Assembly: GCF_033568475.1 (NCBI RefSeq)
Contig: NC_133120.1
Location: forward strand, 166,811,991-166,875,990
Direction of reading: 5' to 3'
DNA: 64,000 nucleotides
From: Henckelia pumila
Lineage: Eukaryota; Streptophyta; Magnoliopsida; Lamiales; Gesneriaceae
Shown: piece after piece, positions 9,755 through 22,300 of the stretch
Layout: every line of letters begins with the position of its first letter
How positions within the stretch are numbered: the stretch's first letter is position 1
Notes under the pieces: generated by a model
What the model saw: the letters and a program-made list of their open reading frames with translations, nothing else
Told to the model about the DNA's origin: nothing
Databases searched by the model: none
Made by a program: the position numbers and the translations under genes

Positions 9755-10003
9755 ATGGTATTTTCCTATGATCGTGGTTGCCTATCAAATTTTATTAACT
9801 ATTCCTGTGAATGTAGCATCAGTGAGAGAAGTTTTTCCAAGTTAAAATTATTAAAATCTTATTTGAGAACCACAATGACTCAAGAGAGACTGAATGGTTT
9901 GGCGATCCTATGCATCGAAAAAAACATATTGAAAGATATATCATATGACGACATAATTAATGATTTTGCTTCAAAAAATTCAAGAAGAGCCCATTTTAAA
10001 TAA
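9755..10003 (+). pseudogene. hAT transposase C-terminal dimerisation domain, fragment
   Basis: The frame holds SERSFSKLKLLKSYLRTTMT, then QERLNGLAILCIEKNIL and YDDIINDFASKNSRRA. This is the hAT dimerisation block of plant hAT transposases of the zinc-finger MYM-like type. Just upstream the matching residues (ILLTIPVNVAS) lie in another frame, so there is a frameshift near 9818. The first codons of the ORF are therefore not native. The catalytic part is missing. The following T-rich stretch with a run of T and GGTCCGCTCC may be the element's end. Confidence 0.8.
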
Positions 10004-10198
10004 TATTTATTGTTGATTAAATTATTTTGAAGAATTATGTAAACCTTCTTTCATTTGTGTATTTTCTTGATTTATGTATTTTGGTTTATTTTGATTATAT
10101 TATTTGGATTTTTTTAAATATATATATTTGAGTTTTCAAGTTAATACGAAAGGACTCATATTTTAAGCTTTGTCAAGAGCCTCTTTTTTTTAGGTCCG

Positions 10199-10456
10199 CT
10201 CCTGATCAGATCTATCTATCCTTGGTTTATTTATTGATGATTGTAAACTCTTATCATCGGATTTAGTTAATTATACTTTTATTTTTCTTCTCAACTCAAT
10301 GAATCATGTGGCCCGTATTTTAGCTAGTATAACTGATTTTATGTGTGATCAAGAGTGGTAGGTTGTGCCTTCTTCCTCCTTGATTTTGTGAAGTATTATT
10401 GTTTGATTTATATATGTTAATGAAAATGTGTTCTAGTTCAAAAGAAAAAGTAACAA
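10199..10456 (+). pseudogene. LINE RNase H tail and 3' UTR fragment
   Basis: From about 10231 the plus strand reads the end of a plant LINE RNase H domain: FIDDCKLLSSDLVNYTFIFL, NSMNHVARILASITDF, then CDQEW, a stop, and VVPSSSLIL. The region after it looks like a LINE 3' UTR ending in an A-rich stretch (AAAAGAAAAAG). It is a heavily 5'-truncated LINE copy. Confidence 0.7.
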
Positions 10457-10987
10457 ATTAACAATTGGTTTAATATTAATATTTGTGTGTGTGCGTGAGT
10501 TTTTTACGAAGTGCATTTGGATTAAGAAACTAAAAAAGAGGGAAAACATGTTTTTTATTAAAAAAAATGATTTTATTGCTTCGAATGTGTTTTGATAGAT
10601 TTGCATTAATTTTAAAAGTACTTAATTAATCTAAAACAAGCGTTTTTAGAAGCTCATATTTATATCTTTTCAAATATTTTTTTATAACTCAACTTTAAAA
10701 AAGTGTTTTCAATCTATTTATCAAAACATAAAATTATAACAACTTTTACTTAAAAAAATACTTTTAAAAGCCAACTTTTAAAAAATAAATAAAGTAAAAT
10801 ACTTATGTATCCAAATTGACTCTTAGAGCCTGAATTTTATTATTAGCAATTTATAGTGTAAAGCTTAAAAAATGAAATGCATTTAACAAAAAAATTAGCA
10901 TAGCATGGGATACTTTGAAGCTAGAACGGACGTTTATTGTGTGTGTCGAGGTGTGCGTGTGTATATATAATGATACATTGATCATAT
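10457..10987. other. AT-rich sequence, nothing recognised
   Basis: No gene. A GT-rich tract (GTGTGTGTGCGTGAG) near 10484 is the only distinctive part. Confidence 0.4.
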
Positions 10988-11413
10988 TGATATGTGAGAT
11001 TGACGGGTTGTGATCCAATTTGACTTTCTCACGGGTCCAACCCTGGTGATTAAATTCATTTGGGTTCCATATTATTTAGTTATTTATATGGACATTTTAT
11101 CAAGACTCGTAAATTCTTAAAAGCTAATAAGAGGCTCAAGTTTATAAAACTCTTCGACTGTCTATAAATAGATCAAGTCTTCTCATTTTTAAAGTACGTT
11201 CTCTATAGTCACATGTTCTAGTTTTCTATTACTTTTATTGGGCAAATACGACTTGACCGTCAGAGTGTCTTCGCCGGATAACCCCCGGCGTCACTCACTT
11301 TGCTTCGTGATGCAGGTAACAACCTACAAAGTTCGTTCTCCGAAATTGTTCGAGTACTAATCTGGCCACCCAAATCTCCGTGGATTATCCAAATTTTCTC
11401 CAATCGGACAACA
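10988..11413 (+). mobile_element. LTR-like fragment
   Basis: A TATA box (CTATAAATAG, about 11162) is followed about 90 bp on by ACTTGACCGTCAGAGTGTCT and TCGCCGGATAACCCCCGGCG, a motif pair often found at the end of plant LTRs (compare 55210-55260 in element A). Borders and target-site duplication could not be fixed; the limits given are approximate. Confidence 0.45.
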
Positions 11414-11607
11414 TTAATTTTTTGCTATACCAAATATTATATTTAATATTCTCACATTACCGATTATGATATATTTTCAATTTATAATAGATATTTTAAT
11501 AAAGTTATTTCAAATCCTTCCTTAAAATACATTCTTAAATTCAAAACCTCGATCCCATCTAACCATAACTTTAGGGTTCCAATTGACATTTTATTTTATT
11601 AAAGCTT

Positions 11608-11730
11608 ACGAGACGATCTCACAAATCAATATTGTGAGATGAATATCCGAGTCAATCCAACTGAAAATTAATTATTTTTTATGTCAAAAATATCACTCTT
11701 CATTATATATTCGGTCAATCCGTCTCACAG
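11608..11730. repeat. GTGAGAC-type MITE, copy 1
   Basis: Starts ACGAGACGATCTCAC and ends CCGTCTCACAG. The interior motif GTCAAAAATATCACTCTTCAT followed by ATTCGGTCAATCCGTCTCAC matches three other copies at 35951, 36716 and 37687. Inverted GAGACG ends and no coding sequence suggest a MITE. Confidence 0.65.
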
Positions 11731-12472
11731 ATATAAAAATATTGTATCAAAAAATAAATTAAATTCTATTCATTAGTTATGGGCACTTAACGATATTAAT
11801 TTTACCATGAAGTATATACACATAGGAAACAAATTAAGTGCAGTGGTTATTTTAATAAATCTGTAATTTAATTCTTGGAGTCGTATGTTAGAAACTCATA
11901 AAGTAAATATAATATATAGTTAGTCCATGTTCGTGGAGTATTACTTCGAGTAAAGAGTTAATTGTTTCATTTAAAGGTGATAATATATTCCAACTACCCT
12001 TTAAATTTCCATTAGTACACTAGTACTATGGAAGATGGAGTTGCCCATAAAATCGCTTATAATAAATAATTAATTAATTACAATGTAGAATATTGTTGCG
12101 ATTAAATTTAGTGGTGAAAGTACAAGCAAAATTTGACTGCTTGAGTAGTCTTCAAGTACAATCATTTAAAACGGCCATCTACATTTTTTTTAAAAAAGAT
12201 GTTCTTTGGTGGGAGTGGTTCACAATGAATTTTACCTTCCCTTTGTCTGTAAATTCAATGTTGATCTTATTTTCCCCCAAATAACTTTTTTTTTTTAATT
12301 TTTTACTCCTGGGCTGCAAATCATACACAAAGAAGATTGGCTCAAGCAGAAAATGTTTAGGTGGGGCTCGGAATTGGGATCTTGACTTTAAATTTCACAC
12401 ATTCAACTGATTCAGTATTCGCGAAAACAAATATTATCAATGCTATTATTCCAAGTTTTTCTTATACTATTA
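11731..12472. other. AT-rich sequence, nothing recognised
   Basis: No gene or clear element. The frame at 12093-12284 has no recognisable protein features. Confidence 0.4.
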
Positions 12473-13318
12473 TGCGTTTACTTGGCTTGATAAACCTATG
12501 ATGAGTTTATTAATCCAACCTTATCTCTTGTTTACTTATAAAAAGTTAATTCTCCACAAATCTGAAAGCCCGTCATTCAACCCTCATTTCACATGATATC
12601 TCATCCTTCATTTCTCAAGGTATAACTCATCCTGATTTATATTTGTGAAAAAAAAATCCACATAAAACCTAATCTACCCTCCCTTGATTTGTTATTTTCA
12701 TGTTTTTTATAACTCTATCTTTGGATTTTGTTTATGGATATCAATAACATATTATGTTTATTTTTATCTAGAGGATATTCATGCTTATAAAAGTTTTAAT
12801 TGTTTAAGTTTTAAAATTAATTACAACATCACTGTATTTATGGCTAGAAAGTTAGTTTTGTTTCTTGCATATCATAGTTTATCGTATTATGATGCATGTG
12901 ATAAATGCTTTGAATTGTATTTGATGTATCATATATCATCTTACTTTCCTCGTTCATGAGAGGAAGATTTTTTTTTTCCTTCAATTTATCAATTTTATGT
13001 AACTATGAAAAATACATATTTTTATACTCAATAATTTTGTTAAATGAAAATGTTTCACATGTGAATCAATAATAATTTAAAATATTCAATAATAATCCAA
13101 TCCAAATTTTATGAATACAAAAGTAAACTTAAGATTAATTATCATAGATGGAGGGTAAAAATGTAATTCGTCCCTCAATCATTGTTTCAATCTCAAAATT
13201 AATAACTCAAAGTAAACATGTTACTGTTTATCCATTATTATTTTACATCTTTTAAAGTCATTTTAATAGTTTTAGTATGATTTATCCATATGTAATCACA
13301 TCACACTAAGTAAACGCA
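12473..13318. repeat. Element with 11-bp inverted ends TGCGTTTACTT
   Basis: TGCGTTTACTT at 12473-12483 is matched by AAGTAAACGCA at 13308-13318, and similarity extends a few bases inward (GATAAAC versus GATTTATC). The interior is AT-rich and non-coding; the frame at 12684-12959 looks spurious. A 3-bp flank (TTA/GTA) is inconclusive as a duplication. Confidence 0.5.
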
Positions 13319-13517
13319 GTAGATAGGTTAAATTTCTAAACATATGTAATCCCCACGCTGTTAAGTGTTATCCACCATGCTTGGGAGTGTTAGAATATAT
13401 GGAATTGTTTCACATTCGGTTGGAATTTTAAATGCACAAGGGAACATAGCCATTTAGAATAATAAGTGTGATATTTTTAGCCATGGAAATAAAATATATT
13501 TGGCATTATGATGCTTA

Positions 13518-13606
13518 GGTAGTGTTTGCAACCAACATCTAAAAATTTATTATGGATTTTTTTTAAAAAAACCGTAATATTTTTTTAAAAAGTTGCAAAT
13601 TCTATA
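13518..13606. repeat. Tourist-like MITE, copy 3 (decayed)
   Basis: Starts GGTAGTGTTTGCAACC and ends GTTGCAAATTCTATA, flanked by TTA at 13515-13517 and 13607-13609. It shares its start with the copies at 338 and 29617; its right end is worn. Confidence 0.55.
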
Positions 13607-13609
13607 TTA

Positions 13610-14400
13610 ATAACGTCTCGGATATTGGATTTAACTATGTTCTTGATTTATATGTGCAAATAATTCTTTTTTTTTTTTTTCAAAAACCGCCTGTTGTGAC
13701 GGGAGGTTTGGCGGACCCCTACCTGTTTATTAGAATAAAAGAAAAGCAAGAGAGGTGGACTAGACCAAAACATCTCAAGAAATTACAAAAATAAAGAGGC
13801 AAAATTAAACCAAAGCTCCGTATTAAAATTAGTTTCGAAAAAAATATAATAAATTTATGGTAACAAAAAATGAATGATTTTTGGGTTAAAATATTAACCA
13901 TAAGGAGTAGTTAAAAGATAATGGATTATATTAGTTATTTCTCACACTTTTTTTTCAAATAATTTGAAATTTAAAAATTAGGATGTCATGCCAATAAATC
14001 ATGTTAATTTATCTAAGGCCTTCTTACTTAATAAATAGGTATAGATGTGTTCTTTGGTCCTGCAAATCATCCGTATGTAAAACTCAAACTATACAAAATA
14101 TTTCCGATTTTCTTCTACGAGATTATTGTAACAAACCTATAAATGAATATTTATCGGTCATTGTAAGAATTTATTAGCTTTAAACTCGAGTCTCTCGGTT
14201 CACTTCAAAATATTTTTTTTTTCAAAAAAAAAAACAAAAGAATATTTATCTTATATTAATCATCTCTTGATGATCTATCCGAATGCATGGATTTGATAGG
14301 TAACACGTAGAATTAGTGCCAATTCCCTTTATGGGCTAAAATTTAAGGCACATTTAACATCCACAAAATTTACTGGGCCAGAAAAAATGGGGCCTGGGAC
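13610..14400. other. AT-rich intergenic sequence
   Basis: No gene seen. A few homopolymer runs and no open frame with family features. Confidence 0.4.
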
Positions 14401-14885
14401 CAGAGGTGGCAGTTTGCGGTTTTAGGCATTCGGTCATCAAGATGGTTACAACATGTATACCAAAGTTATCGTGACGAAAAGATATCGAATTTATAGAAAT
14501 TTTCGGTGTAAATATCGAATTTATCGAACTTTTGGTATAATAAAGATCTCAATAAAGTAACAGCGTGAAATTTAAATATTTTGGTATATACACAGAATAC
14601 CAAAATACCAAAACACTATATAAAAATTTAAATATATATAATACTTTAAACAATAAATTTTTAAATTTTTAAAAATATAAGGGTTTTTCGGTATAAAAAT
14701 TATATACCGATATTGTACCGAAATCTCGGTATATCGTAAAATTTTAGTATAATCAGTTTGCTAGTAATGTGTACTGAAAATTTCGGTGTACCAAAAATCG
14801 ATATACAGAAAGTTTCGGTACAATATCGATATAAAATTTGTTTATATAATAAGGTATTGATTTTCGGTACAATATACCACCCCTG
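14401..14885. repeat. TIR element rich in TTTCGGTA repeats
   Basis: Ends are CAGAGGTGG and CCACCCCTG, near inverted repeats typical of hAT MITEs. The interior repeats TTTCGGTAT/ATACCGAAA many times on both strands. No clean 8-bp duplication was found. Confidence 0.5.
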
Positions 14886-14987
14886 AGTTACAGGTGTTGA
14901 TTGTTACTTAAATTTCAAATTTAATATTTTCAAATTCAATCAACTTGGCTCCATCCATTATCAATAAAATCAAATGAATTCACTAAT

Positions 14988-15853
14988 TGTGCTTGGATGG
15001 AGGTATTTGGATTTGAGAGAGGATTTCAAATCAATGGATTTTTTAATCTTATTTTTATTAAATATCTTGCTTGAATGAACATAGAATTTCAAATTGAATT
15101 TTAAATTCATTAATTAAAAATATGTTGTTTGGCTAAAAAAATTAAAGAATTTCAAATCATAGAAAATTTTACTATTATTATTTATATATTTTGAAATAAA
15201 AAAAGTATTTTGATTACAAAATAATCATGTCCAATTTAAAATAAAATAAATTTACATTTTATTTATTTTAATTGGATTAAATACTAAATTTACAAAAACA
15301 AACTTTAAACAAAATACTAAATTTACAAAACCATGTCCGGATATACGCGTCGATTCCAAAAAGTGGTCAAGAAGCGCTCACGTGAAAGGATGGATTCGAA
15401 ATAACCGGTTAGAAGAGTAGATTTTAAATCCAATAAAAATACATAGGCTTGTATTTCAAATTAAAATATGCCTTTTAAAATTTTATAGCCAAAAAGATGA
15501 AATGGATTTGGGCGAATGGATTTCAAATCCAAATCAGCCCAAATCCCTCTTCCCAAGTGTAGCAAATTGCATTTTGATGCAAATATTTCAAATCCAAAAA
15601 TTTAAATTATATTTCATTGTTAACAATGAAACAATAAATCAAATCTTAAATCTATAGACCATTTATTTACACATTAGTTATATAAAGTAAAAATGATTTC
15701 AAATAACTCAATTATTGGATGAACTTAAAATTCATCATAACTAACATGAAATGTCATATAACCATGAAGAGAGTGAATTTGAAATTTATGATATTACTTC
15801 TCTAAACAATAAAAATATATTCGAATATATTTGAAATAATTCCATCAAGCACA
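14988..15853. repeat. Element with inverted ends TGTGCTTGGATGGA
   Basis: TGTGCTTGGATGGA at 14988-15001 faces TCCATCAAGCACA at 15841-15853, matching except for one missing base. The interior repeats GGATTTCAAATC-like words and has no coding sense. A target-site duplication was not found. Confidence 0.5.
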
Positions 15854-17635
15854 ACCTAAAAACTTTCTAAATCCCGTATCATATTTTTCGCAGAAATTAA
15901 ATCAATGTAGTTCTTTTTATTTTATTTATTTGGGTTCGTGGATTTGTAGAATCGAATGGAATCGAAATTGAAGAAATGTCCCGTATTTACGATCGGGCCT
16001 AGAAATTGGGTCAACCACGTAAGTGAATTTGGCCCATGATCTTAATTTGTTGCCCAGTGTCCGAGCAAGCAATACTCTTTTTTTTCTCCTTCCTTTCCTT
16101 TTCATTTTTGGTGAATGTTTTGCTCGCTTCACTGTGATTCTCTTCGAGAAGGTATCTCCTTTTAATCTTGTTCTTAAGCGCTTGTTGAAGGAATTTATAT
16201 GTATAGTTGATTGGTTTTGGTGATGAAATTCTCTGATTGAGTGTTTTCTTGAACAATGCGAGTTGAAAATTATGGTGAGACAGTTGTTTGTTTGTAAGAG
16301 AAAATTTCACTGTACTGGACTACTGGTTCTTATAATTTTATGTAATGTTCTGAAATTTGATGGGTTTTAGTTTTTGATGCAAATTTTTTGAAAAGTGTAT
16401 TAGGTTGTAGTTTAGGATCTTTGGTATAGTTGGTATTTTGCTGGACAAATCTACAATGTGAAGGGAAGTATAATTTTTCGAGTCTTTTCAAGGGTTTTAT
16501 GCAGAAATGGAGTATAGTGCCTGCTAATGCAATATATTTAGGCTGTTAATCGGTAGATTTTTTTTTAAAAAAAAATAAAATATTTTGGTCCTTTTTTTGG
16601 TTTCCTATTGTTATTATCGTATGATTTCTGAGGGGTGGTGGTGTTATCAGTTATGTGTTGTTAGTATGATTGGAATCTATCGAAGGCAAGGGTATAAGAT
16701 GTTGAAAATTGAGAAGCAAGATTCTTATGTTGGGACAATGGGAGGAGAGGAGTGGTTAGGTCCTCGTTTCTTGTCCTCTCTTTATGGATTCGTAATTTCT
16801 GAAGTACTGGCGGACCTGGGTTATAGCCGTTGTCTTCATTATTTAATTTTCAACTACGTGCATGTTATTTATCCACAGATTCCAAGTGAGGGGACGAGTC
16901 GTTAAAGACCCATGCTTTTAGTACTTTGAGATTGATCGGACGGAAACCTGATGGAGGTTTTCTGCCTCCTACTCATAAGTCCTAACTTGGACCATATGAA
17001 AAGCATGGTGATATCTCTGGTGAGCTTAAAAGTCAAGTGGTAACTTTGATGCCTCTTAAACATTTTATTTGAGTATCCATCACGAGTCATGTTCTTTCAT
17101 AACTCATTTGTATTCCCATTTTATTGCCAGAAATATGACTCATTGAGTATTCATTAGGCGGGAATGGTTCAGTCTTCAGTTGTGGGCATTCCAGCATAAT
17201 GTGAATTGGCTCGCGAGTAATGACTACTTACTGTGTAATAATTTGATTTTTTACTTTGACACTTGAATGTAGACAAGGATCTGGTAGCAATTTCGTGCTC
17301 ACAAGCATTTAAAATTATTGACACATTCATTAACGAGAGAGGGAGAGGGGGTTGGGGAGGGGAGAGAGAGTCACAAAATTTCTATTCTCAAGTAGCTTTC
17401 ACTTTACAATCAATCAAAAGATAATGTGGCTCCATACTAGTACAATTTGTGACGTGGCATCAATCTTTTCCTTATAAAAACAAATTGTAAACTACTGTGA
17501 GTTGCATGATGAGTGTCTTGGCGATTTAAATTTGAAAATTGAAGAGACGATGATTAATAATCACCTCACTATATGCTTTGTGGCCAAAATACTCTTCTTC
17601 TGCACTAATGAAGTGTAATCACCATTCATCCTTCT
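15854..17635. other. Intergenic stretch, possible remains of a transcribed unit
   Basis: No protein could be recognised in any frame. The part 16080-16310 looks like a plant 5' UTR (pyrimidine-rich CTTTTTTTTCTCCTTCC-like run, then a purine-rich step), and a typical splice acceptor context (TTATCCACAG) lies at about 16868-16877. This could be a non-coding RNA or a gene relic, but the evidence is thin. A GA-rich run is at 17334-17370. Confidence 0.3.
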
Positions 17636-19215
17636 TCATAAGCTTATTCTTCCTTCATCATATTTCCCTATCAAACCTGCATATAAGTTTTCATCGTCTT
17701 TTCCAACTAAGTCTTTTGCCCTCAAGGATTCATACTCCCAGTCTGTTCTACAAACAACTGTTAAAATAGATGATACACATGCCAGCTGAGCTGCTAAAAG
17801 CCCATAACAGAGGCCCGAAAATCCCATTTCCCAGAAAAAGGCCAAAGCTATTGCAACAGGTGTTCCTATCAAGTAGAATGAACAGAAATTTATGCGTGCA
17901 CCAATACCAGGCCTAGCAGTTCCTCGGAGGACCCCACAACAGGTGGTTTGTGGACAGTTGGCTAGCTCACAAAGTCCGATAATGGGTAGAACAGACACGG
18001 TAAGCTCAAGAATGTCATCATCATCGGTAAATACCCTACACCATACTCCTCTCCCTAAGGTAGTCAACAGAAAGCCAAATGTCGATGTAAAAAAGGCCAA
18101 TGCTATGGCAACTAGTGTTGCCAAGCGTGCCTTATGTGGCCTGCCTGCTCCAAGCTCGTTTCCTGCTCTAGTTGAAATCGACGCACTAAGTGCTGAAGGC
18201 AATGTGTACATAAGAGATGTGGTTTGTATTACTATAGCAGATGTTGCTAGAGCAACATGAGATTTGTGGAGGTAACCAGCTAGAAGTGTCATTAACTCAT
18301 ACCACCACCACTCTAAGCAAATACCCAGGCAACTCGAGATTGTCATTCTAAGTAGTAGTGCCCATTCTTTCCATAGTGAACTTGTTGAACTATGTGGTTT
18401 TAAAGGTGGTGCTGTGCCTTTAGATAAAGGTTTCATTTCTTCGTGAAAAAGGTGCATGTAAACTAAAAGGAAAAACAAGGTGTTAAAGTTTGCAATAGAT
18501 GTGGCAATTGCTATTCCCTTGATACCAAAATGGTGCTTAAAAGTTAAGAAAATGGTGATGGGAAAATGTAGAATTGTCGCCAGAAACGTACAATAGAACA
18601 GTGGCCATGTTGTTCCTTTGCTGCGTAAGTAGATACGTAAGGGATGAAGTAGGCTGTTGGCAACGAGATCTGGGACTGCCAGTTGGCAGTACAGGCTTGC
18701 AATATGTACTGCTCCTGGTTCTTGATGGAGCCATAGCAAGAGAGGCTCGAATTTCATCCATAGCATTCCAATCGGTATGGATGCAAAAAGTAACAAAATT
18801 ATTGTTCTCTGTAGGGTGATAGAAACCATGGCTAAGTTTTTGGATCCAAAAGCTTGGCTACAAAGTGGCTCCATCCCCATGGCAAGGCCAGAAAGCACAG
18901 AGTAACCTGTAATGTTGGTGAAACCAATGGCTAACGCACCTCCTGCTAGCTCCAGGCCCCCTAGCCTTCCCATGCATGCTACTGAAATCATGTTTTTTAG
19001 GTAAATCAATAGGCCCATAGCCAATATTGGAAAACTGATGTCTTTCATAATCTTCAATTCCTCTATTACCTGGAAATGTTTGGGAGCGAAAATCAGATGT
19101 ATCAGAGTAAACTTAAATAGTTAAATAATGCTTAGCTTATTATCATGATTATTAATGATTTTGTTGTTCGTACCTCTATCATTATCGGGTTTTTTTGGGT
19201 CTGTGCTGTAGCCAT
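17636..19215 (-). CDS. MATE (multidrug and toxic compound extrusion) efflux transporter, DETOXIFICATION-like
   Basis: The protein should move small organic compounds out of the cytosol, by H+ or Na+ antiport, across the plasma membrane or an organelle membrane; the substrate is unknown. Exon 1 (19215-19174) codes for 14 residues, MATAQTQKNPIMIE. After a 104-bp GT-AG intron, exon 2 (19069-17636) starts VIEELK, in phase 0. Total 491 aa, normal for plant MATEs. Family blocks are plain: GRLGGLELAGGALAIGFTNI, then GLAMGMEPLCSQAFGS, a QEP after the third helix pair, and SASISTRAGNELGAGRP in the second half. About twelve hydrophobic segments fit the two MatE repeats. The ATG at 19215 gives the complete N-terminus; a start at a downstream ATG would lose VIEELK. 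It resembles the DTX48-56 branch, from memory only. No breaks were seen, so it looks functional. Confidence 0.95.
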
Positions 19216-19320
19216 CTTCCTCCTTTTTCTTGTTCCTTACCTGCCTTTGTTTCACGTGATGAGGAAGATTTTATGTACTTATCCTTTTCTTCACGTTAAC
19301 ATTATCATCGCCAAACGCCA

Positions 19321-19350
19321 GAGAAAGAAAGAAAGAAAGAAAGGAAAAGG
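19321..19350. repeat. (GAAA)n-rich tract in the MATE leader
   Basis: AGAAAGAAAGAAAGAAAGAAAGG lies about 105-135 bp upstream of the MATE start codon, so it reads as a (TTTC)n pyrimidine tract on the gene strand, in the promoter or 5' UTR. Confidence 0.8.
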
Positions 19351-22300
19351 GACATGGCTTCTCTAAAGATAAGAGGGACCTTTTATAGGTGGTGGATTTT
19401 CATCTTCCTCTTTTCTTTTATCTGTGTTGAGAGTGTTTAATTGAAAGGTTAGAACTAGAGTTATAGCTTGTGCTTTAATCTCTTATGAATTATGATTAAG
19501 GACTGCTTCACAATTTAGTTTGTCATTTTGCCAAATATATGAGAACATATCTACTTCATCCACTTGGAGAATCATATGGAAATATAATATTACCTAATCT
19601 ATTAATCCTACACATGAAAAGTTTTATGCACTTTGATATTTCTTGATATTTTCAATGGCATATTAAAGGCTTACCAGCTTAAAATCGAGCGAACTCATCT
19701 TTATGTTTAATTGGTTATATGTTGGTAGTCATTTGATACTTTTGTCCTTGAGTGGACATATTTCCAAAGCTCGTATTCATTACTTCTCTTGATATTTTAA
19801 AGAAAATTTTAGCTCTTTTCCGGTTTCCTGTAATGCATACTTATAGGTTGCCTCTAATGATACTTCTGTAAAGTTAATTAATGATGGGAACAATCCATAT
19901 ATAGCAGTACAAGGGCTTGGTTTAGGTCTATGTCACATTCTAGTTAGTGTTTAAGACTAAGCAATCCATTCATTTTATACTTGCACAATTTCTTTGTTTA
20001 TAATAATCAATATCCTGTGGCTGTGGAAGATCTCCAATCAATCAATAGTATCATATTCCAAGTCCAGAATTTTTTTTACAGGAAATGTTTATTCTGCGTG
20101 AAATATATTACCTTCTTGTTGATGACTTAGTTTATATGTATAGACATCCAAATACACCCAAACACGCACGCACGCACACACACACCCCTCGATTGCATGT
20201 GTTTCATGTCATGCATATTTCCCACTTGTGTTGGTTAGTTGTCATATTGCCTGCAGTATAAGAATTTCAACCATGCTGCCCTTTTGGTTTTACAGAGTTA
20301 GTTTGTTTTGGAGTTATGCTTTCAAGCATCATGTTTCATATCATGCCCACTAAGAGATTCATGCCATACTAGATATTTGGTAAACCACACGCATGCTTCC
20401 TTGTATACACAAATCTAACTGTATAATGCAATGTTTCCTTCACGCGTCAACATATCTTATGAATAACATAGATTTTGTCTTTGTGGCCATGAATTATTTT
20501 GATTCATATTCCTATATTGAAATCATCGTACCATGAAAATTGTTATCTTGGTTTGCATTTCACCCTCCAACCTCACCCCGTCAAAGGGTAAAATAATATA
20601 ACGTGTGGTTACTCTGGTGCATGTGTAATTTGTTGATAAGAAATCTCCGCGCTTGCTTTGGCTTATATAAACTTGTCACACTCATATGAAACCTTGCATG
20701 TGCATATTTGTTGCACCAAATTAAATCAACCTATTTGTCTGCTTAATTACAATGTTCGCTTTTCATAACCTCATAGACAAATTGTGTTTGAAGCATTAAC
20801 TTTTCTTCTCCCCACCCAAATGATGGGATATTATACCTTCTGAGGGAAATCCTTCTTGAACCCCAAAGGTTTGGTACGGTTGTTAAGGAAGAAAATAGTA
20901 CTATCCTAACGGGTCATATCTTCCTTCCAGATGTTGAAATACTTGTTTTGGTCCCAAAGTCTCATACAATAATGCATGAATCGTCAAAACAGCTGACAAA
21001 GTTCATACTTTTCGCATGACGTAAGTGCAATAAGGCTTTAGCATAATTTGATTGAGAAGCTCCAAATCGGTAGGTATGCTCATCTTTTTATTTAGATTTC
21101 CTATTTGTCAATAGTCCTCTTGGTTGTGTATTTTGGAGCAATATATCTCCTTGAAATAATCTTTAACATGAGTATTCGGATCCCCATTTTTTGACTCGAC
21201 TTGAGCATTTAACCCACAAATTTTGCAAAGTTACAGGTCTATTCTATTGGTTCCTTTTCCCCACTTGGACGAAAGCTAAATGTAGTACGTCGATAAGCAA
21301 GGTAATTTGTTCATGTCGAATATCATACAAAACGACAAATACAATAACAGTTCAAATAAATACCATAAAGACATTGAGGATCTTAGTATAATATTACTCT
21401 TTTTGTGTGGTCTGGAGGTGTCAAAATTGCCTACAAGATATATAGCACTGGTGTCGTGCTGGATAGTCAATAATTCTCTCATTAACCCTAAACTATGTAT
21501 CTTATTTTAGCTAGTGGCCGTAGCATGGGAAAATTGTTTAGTGGGGGTGCAATATCCTACCGCAAGATTACCCACATTATTTGGTCCCCTCCCATGATAT
21601 ATCAACCAATGGAACAATAAAAAGAATCTCCACAATGGAGGCAGACTCATGAAGTCAAAACAAAACAAAAAATCAAGATTTGTCCATCGTTTAGTCTTTT
21701 ATTTTTTAAAATATATTTCCCCTTATTTTTAAATCTCTGTTTGCGGTATATGCATATTGAAGATGGCCGAAAATGTCACATGAATAGTCCATGGCAAAAT
21801 CACCTCACCCCTTTGGACCATATACCTAAGAAACACATCAATATAAATGTGAATTCATACCTGTAATTGTTATTTCAACCCATTAATGTCACGTCTGACT
21901 TTTGTCAACTCTCATCTTGTGATATAGCTAGATGACCCGAGCTAATGAGCAAGTTGAATCACCAACTTGTTACTCTCAAGTAAAAATTTGTCATCTTCTG
22001 ATTCTTTTCAATTTTCATTTATAATTTCCCATTAGTGTGATGTTGAAGAATCATTCTCACCATGGGGTTGGATAAAAAGGTTGCTTTCCAAGGTTGGCAT
22101 TCCATGTGATATAAAGATGGAGTTTCCGTGTGATGATGATGCATCCATGTAAATACACACCCTTGATGGATCATGGAAAATGGAAGAAACTTGCTAAATA
22201 GAGATGAACATGTTGGCGAAGTAATCGAGAGGGTTCTGCATAAAGATAGGATAGGATAATGGGAATTTGTAATGCATGTGCTCATGGGGCTTGTGAAGTA

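Noticed and set aside
17892-18260. 122-codon frame on the plus strand
   Set aside because: Antisense shadow of the MATE coding exon.
22019-22285. 88-codon minus-strand frame between MATE and PYRD
   Set aside because: No domain, no splice support and no start context; left as intergenic.
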